From positions 42,501 through 106,500 of the forward strand of contig JACEEZ010013541.1 of NCBI GenBank assembly GCA_016584305.1: 64,000 bases of DNA. The letters are read 5' to 3'. The stretch's first letter is position 1. Every line of letters begins with the position of its first letter. This document shows, in pieces, positions 58,716 to 64,000 of this stretch. This DNA comes from Chionoecetes opilio. Its lineage: Eukaryota; Arthropoda; Malacostraca; Decapoda; Majidae. The notes under the pieces are model-generated. The model had not been told where the DNA came from, did no database searches, and was given only the letters and a program-made list of their open reading frames with translations. A program made the translations under genes and the position numbers.

Positions 58716-60981
58716 AAGAGTTGTGTCATCAGCGAACAGTATAAAATTCAATAGTGACGAAGAAGTGGTGATGTCATTAATAAATAACAGAAACAAAAGA
58801 GGTCCGAGCGTGGAGCCCTGAGGAACTCCCATTGATACCTGTTCATTGGATGAGTTTACACCGTTAATTTCAGTAAACTGTTTTCTCCCTGATAGATAAC
58901 TTCGAAACCAATTCAGTGTCCTGTTTCTTATACCATAGAATTCAAGTTTTTTAAGTAATATAGAATGATTTATTGTATCGAAGGCTTTTGTTAAATCAAG
59001 GAATACTGCCATTGTGAATTTACCTTTTTCATTTTCAATCAAATATCGTTCATGAGTTTTAACAATCGCTGTTTGTGGTGAGACATTTTTGCGGAAGCCA
59101 ACTGGTTGTTTGATAATATGTTATTAGTGTCTAAGAATTGTATAAGTCTCTCATACATCACTCTTTCTATTATTTTACTTAAAGTAGATAATAGTGATAT
59201 TGGGCGGTAGTTATGTGGTTGTAGTTTATCTCCACCTTTATAAATAGGGATGATTTTAGCAGTTTTTAGGTTGCTTGGGAATATGCCGCTCTGAAACGAC
59301 TCATTGATCAGCTTACATAGAATGGTAGATATTGCAGGGGAAATAAGTTTGATTACCTTGGCATGAATATTGTCGTAACCGGGACTAGACTCTTTCAGTT
59401 CTTTGATGATTTTTATCACTTCCTCTGGAGTTGTTGGGGTCAGATTCATACAGGGAAAGTTACCCCTCAAATACTGTGATGGGGATACTTCTGGAACAGG
59501 TAGAGCTGTATCCAAATGTTGACCAATGTTAGTAAAATATTTATTAATTTCATCACACACTGCATTTGGCTGTGATATAGTCACACCGTTTACCATAGCT
59601 TATCAATGTCCGTTTTCTAGTCTGCTTAGAGTTTAAAAGTTCATTAATTGTATTCCACATCATTTTACTATTACCAAAGGCTGTACTAAGTTTATTTGTA
59701 GTATGTCTTCTTGGCAGAGTCTAATCTAGCATTAACCACATTCCTTAAATTCCTATATTCATTACCATAGGTGAGTGGCCTTCTTGTAAATTTCTTGTAA
59801 AGTTTGTGTCTGTCTTTAATAAGCAATTCTAATTCATGTGTAATCCAGGGCTTCATTTGTCGTTTTCTGGTTATTGTTATGATCTTCCATGGAATATGTT
59901 TATCTGTTGCTAGTGTTATTATTTAATCAATTGTGTAAAATCTTCATTAGCCTCATTAGTAAACTGACATTCCTTAATAATCCCTCTGTTGTTTTACACA
60001 ATTCTTCAGCATCAACATCCTTGTAGCTTCTGTAAGTAATGGTTTTCTTCATATCGTCTTTAATTTTTCCGTACATATAATAAAAGGTGCAAATGGTCAG
60101 TTATATCAGTAGCTAGTATTCCAGACTTAGTAATTACATTGAAATGATTTGACCAGATGTATCAATGATTGAGGCACCCTGAGTCCCCACTCTGTTGGCA
60201 AGTTAATACACGAGTAAAATCCATGACCATGAAGAATACCGTGTAATCCTGTATTTGTCTGTTACTTTCCGAATGAAGTAAGTTAATATTTGATATCTCC
60301 TAATAGGTAACATGTTTTTTTTTTGTTAATTTAATGTTCTCAGTATTTCCTCCAATAATCATTAACAAATCTAAGTCAGAGTTAGGCCTACGATAAATTA
60401 GTCCTACAATAAAAGAAGTTGCGTGTTGACATTCAACAAATAAAATTCAAAACAGTCATTATTAACACTGATATTTTCTAAAATATTACATGATATTTTG
60501 TTATTAATATATATGGCAACACCTCCTCCTTGACGGTTCCTGTTTTTTGTATATAAATTAAACCCTTCGATCTTATACAAATGTTCAATGTCACTTGATA
60601 ACCTGGTTTCACAAAAGCAAAGAAAATGAAATTGATTAATTATATGAAGTAAGTGAAATTATCAATAAATGTATCCAAGTTAGTGGGGATGCTTCTGATG
60701 TTAAGAGATAAAAGTTTTAAACTATCAAGATTATTGTCAATAAGACGCTCAAACTCTGGTTGGTGATAATACTCAGTCTCTGAGAAGGAATGCACAGCTT
60801 CCAACTGTCCCTCATCGTGGCCATGAAGACCCAGCGCACTATGGACATCACCGTCGGGACGGGAGTAAAAATTCAACTGTCTATAACAATCAAGAGGAAT
60901 GTTAATACCAGAATAATCTACAAATAATTCAGCAAATTGTGTATCATCAATGTCAGAAAATGGAAACCTATGTGGATACAT
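58716..60981 (-). mobile_element. LINE 5' portion: endonuclease and RT (interrupted at FADD)
   Basis: Minus strand, from ATG at 60981 (MYPHRFPFSDIDDTQFAELF). LKLLSLNIRSIPTNLDTF near 60680 starts the APE-type endonuclease; NRQGGGVAIYINNKISCNIL near 60510 and a decayed LLGDI segment near 60295 continue it. A linker has NEYRNLRNVVNARLDS near 59740 and MMWNTINELLNSKQTRKR near 59650. RT follows in open frames 59596-59039 (PIYKGGDKLQPHNYRPISLL) and 59042-58677 (FLDLTKAFDTINHSILLKKL, MGVPQGSTLGPLLFLLF, FILFADDTT). No RNase H is seen; this is a single-ORF CR1/jockey-group layout. The RT half is well preserved; the endonuclease has several frameshifts. A hAT cuts it just after FADDTT. Confidence 0.9.
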
Positions 60982-61158
60982 GATCCGTAAAATAAACTAA
61001 ATATCTACACACATACATATTTATACGCCCCTATTGCTTACTTCTTCTTTTGACCTGCTTGTCTGGTTCTTGGCCCCTGTTCTGGTTCAGAGCCACCTGA
61101 AGCAGTCGCACCACCACTACCAACCAGCTGACTCGCCGCAACAGCGACTGCAGCAAGC
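60982..61158. other. LINE upstream sequence
   Basis: Short stretch between the LINE ATG (minus strand) and the CT repeat, probably LINE 5' UTR. Contains gaagcagtcgcaccaccact; no gene. Confidence 0.5.
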
Positions 61159-61159
61159 T

Positions 61160-61533
<374 letters not shown>

Positions 61534-61679
61534 ATATCTACTTCTCCCAAGCACCTTCCAAAGCACTTCCGGTTTCCTAATACTTGCACATCCTCCTTTT
61601 ACCTATACACACAAAAACCTAAAGAAGGCTGCGAAGAAGAATGCGTGAAACCTGCACGCATTAGTCCTAGAGGAAATTC

Positions 61680-62180
61680 AGCGTGTAAATAGGTAGCTCA
61701 AAACTAGCCTTAGGTAAATAGGTAACTAAACTGTCCTTAGATAAATAGGCGACTCAAATTGCCCTTCAGTAAATAGGTAACTAAAACTGCCCTTAGATAA
61801 ATAGGTCATTCAAACTGCCCTTAAGTAAATAGGTAACTAAAACTGTCCTTAGATAAATAGGTCATTCAAACTGCCCTTAAGTAAATAGGTAACTAAAACT
61901 GCCCTTAGATAAATAGGTCATTCAAACTGCCCTTAAGTAATAGTAACTAAAAACTGCCCTTAGATAAATAGTCATTCAACTGCCTTAGTAAATAGGTAAC
62001 TAAAACTGTCCTTAGATAAATAGGTCATTCAAACTGCCCTTAAGTAAATAGGTAACTAAAACTGCCCTTAGATAAATAGGTCATTCAAACAGCCCTTCAG
62101 TAAATAGGTAACTAAAACTGTCCTTAGATAAATAGGTCATTCAAACAGCCCTTAAGTAAATAGGTAACTAAAACTGCCTG
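61680..62180 (+). repeat. 28-bp minisatellite in 56-bp dimers
   Basis: Alternating units: type A taagtaaataggtaactaaa + actgccct and type B tagataaataggtcattcaa + actgccct, each 28 bp. About 9 dimers, with deletions near 61938-61990 and rare variants (tgtcctt, cagccctt). Confidence 0.95.
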
Positions 62181-62218
62181 GGGTAGCGCAAAGCCACATG
62201 TCACAGCGCCACAGGATA

Positions 62219-63297
62219 ACTTACAATGCAACGGGGTAACTTACAGTGCAACGGGGTAACTTACAATGCAACGGGGTAACTTACAATGCAACGGGGTAAC
62301 TTACAATGCAACGGGGTAACTTACAATGCAACGGGGTAACTTACAGTGCAACGGGGTAACTTACAATGCAACGGGGTAACTTACAATGCAACGGGGTAAC
62401 TTACAATGCAACGGGGTAACTTACAGTGCAACGGGGTAACTTACAATGCAACGGGGTAACTTACAATGCAACGGGGTAACTTACAGTGCAACGGGGTAAC
62501 TTACAGTGCAACGGGGTAACTTACAATGCAACGGGGTAACTTACAATGCAACGGGGTAACTTACAATGCAACGGGGTAACTTACAATGCAACGGGGTAAC
62601 TTACAATGCAACGGGGTCACTTACAGTGCAACGGGGTAACTTACAGTGCAACGGGGTAACTTACAATGCAACGGGGTAACTTACAGTGCAACGGGGTAAC
62701 TTACAATGCAACGGGGTAACTTACAATGCAACGGGGTCACTTACAGTGCAACGGGGTAACTTACAGTGCAACGGGGTAACTTACAGTGCAACGGGGTAAC
62801 TTACAGTGCAACGGGGTAACTTACAGTGCAACGGGGTAACTTACAATGCAACGGGGTAACTTACAATGCAACGGGGTAGCTTACAGTGCAACGGGGTAAC
62901 TTACAGTGCAACGGGGTAACTTACAATGCAACGGGGTAACTTACAGTGCAACGGGGTAACTTACAATGCAACGGGGTAACTTACAATGCAACGGGGTAAC
63001 TTACAATGCAACGGGGTAACTTACAATGCAACGGGGTAACTTACAATGCAACGGGGTAACTTACAATGCAACGGGGTAACTTACAGTGCAACGGGGTAAC
63101 TTACAATGCAACGGGGTAACTTACAATGCAACGGGGTAACTTACAATGCAACGGGGTAACTTACAATGCAACGGGGTAACTTACAATGCAACGGGGTAAC
63201 TTACAGTGCAACGGGGTAACTTACAGTGCAACGGGGTAACTTACAATGCAACGGGGTAACTTACAATGCAACGGGGTAACTTAATGCAACAGTTACT
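62219..63297 (+). repeat. 20-bp minisatellite, 53 units, no indels
   Basis: Unit ttacaatgcaacggggtaac. From 62221 to 63280 the phase never slips: 53 exact-length units. Variation is almost only A/G at the sixth base (ttacaa or ttacag), plus two gtcac and one gtagc units. Stop codons occur in the repeat, so there is no coding potential on the plus strand. Confidence 0.98.
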
Positions 63298-63509
63298 CAA
63301 AACCACAAAGTAACTCACAAAAAAAGGTAAACTGTGTCACCTTGATAATTACTACCTTGAATCTATCCTGTACAGGTGATTAGCATATTGCAAGGTGATA
63401 TCTTAATTGGCCCAAAAATTAGCTAGCAATGGGCCCCAGACATAACTACGTCACGGTTTGTTTACATCGGTGCATTGTGGGGATAAGGCGGGGTCGCCGC
63501 GGATGGACC

Positions 63510-63920
63510 TACGAAGGCAAAACTACGGCGATGGAAGAATTTAGAGTTATTTTGCGCGAAATTGATATTCCAGGTGCTATATTACTGTGCTCTGTTCTCG
63601 CTGACAACACTATAGAGAAGACCTGAGGTAATGGCTGATGTGCAGAGGCTTCTAAACCAAGAAAACAGAGTCATAACAGAGCCTCGTCAAAAGGTAAGCA
63701 ACTGGTAGGTACGTAATCATAATGTGTCCCTACCACTTGCTTACTTCTTAATGAGTCTCTGCTGTGACTGTTTTCCTGGTTTAGAAGCCTTTGCACATCA
63801 ACCATCACCTCAGGTCTTCTCTATGTTGTCAGCGAGCACGGAAATATAGCACCTGGAATATCAATTTCGCTCCAAACAACTCTAATTTTTTTTCATCGCC
63901 CCGTAATCTTCTCTTTGTAG
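63510..63920. mobile_element. Near-perfect inverted repeat (about 195-bp arms) with coding-like arms
   Basis: Left arm 63510-63705 and right arm 63725-63920 are reverse complements with scattered differences; the loop is about 20 bases. The left arm reads EFRVILREIDIPGAILLCSV on the plus strand (ORF 63429-63626), then in other frames LR.WLMCRGF.TKK, where dots are stops. The right arm, read on the minus strand, gives the same residues with stops at the same places. The LRxWLxCRG pattern resembles a SAP-like DNA-binding motif found in transposon-linked proteins of aquatic invertebrates; that is inference. Confidence 0.7.
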
Positions 63921-64000
63921 CTGTACATATTCTTTGGTTATGATAGTATTAAATACCTTATTAATTGAGTTCCTTTTGTTGTCTTTCCTCATAATAAGTA

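Noticed and set aside
62219..63297. CRISPR array
   Set aside because: Directly abutting 20-bp units with no spacers, in a eukaryotic context; simple minisatellite.

Overview
This is a window of animal nuclear DNA with the character of a decapod crustacean genome, most likely a crab or a relative. That inference rests on extreme di- and trinucleotide repeat density (long CT/GA, CA/TG, TA, ACT, GGT and GATA runs), tRNA-derived SINEs of a type I associate with decapods (tail unit containing aactagatgaatac), and many LINE 3' ends of the VRPHLE..VQFWSPHY type. I see no intact, clearly host protein-coding gene, rRNA gene or CRISPR array. Almost everything I can identify is mobile-element debris, tandem repeat or simple repeat.

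Layout. 1-2.7 kb: LINE tails and one copy (A) of a composite repeat. 2.7-4.5 kb: a GC-rich block I do not recognise. 5.0-6.2 kb: an internally deleted LINE (ORF1 joined to 3' tail). 6-11 kb: microsatellites, a piggyBac-like MITE copy and an ACT/GA repeat unit. 11.1-15.85 kb: composite copy B, whose two inverted arms are expanded 32-bp minisatellites, followed by a decayed LINE reverse transcriptase. 15.85-16.77 kb: the C-terminal part of a different retroelement with an R2-like zinc knuckle and endonuclease-like region. 17.4-19 kb: GGT repeat and a third LINE. 19-21.8 kb: an inverted-repeat MITE, a THAP-domain exon and composite copy C. 21.8-23.9 kb: GGTT/GGCT satellites, a small repeated ORF and a Harbinger-like MITE. 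24.2-26.3 kb: two inverted tRNA-Val SINEs around two long perfect palindromes. 26.5-29.5 kb: a 61/56-bp satellite. 29.8-30.7 kb: a LINE RNase H end.

30.86-40.95 kb and 49.86-51.66 kb look like poor-quality consensus: homopolymer-swollen sequence in which recognisable repeats can be seen as mangled copies of clean sequence elsewhere in the window. No gene should be called there. 41-46.9 kb holds another piggyBac-like MITE, GA-rich runs and a decayed SINE. 46.9-48.6 kb is GC-rich and carries a broken protein-kinase-like gene on the minus strand. 48.96-49.06 kb has a promoter-like arrangement. 52.0-52.8 kb is a LINE end whose 3' tail is shared with the tRNA-Val SINEs, and 55.4-55.7 kb is another SINE.

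56.6-61 kb is the clearest structure in the window: a minus-strand APE-type LINE cut by a 1,444-bp hAT element with a perfect 8-bp target-site duplication. Removing the hAT and one duplication copy restores the LINE reading frame directly after its FADD motif. 61.1-63.3 kb holds CT/GA runs, a dimeric 28-bp satellite and a strictly periodic 20-bp satellite (53 units). The window ends in a roughly 410-bp near-perfect hairpin. The parts do not form a pathway; the story is layered insertion, inverted duplication and tandem expansion.
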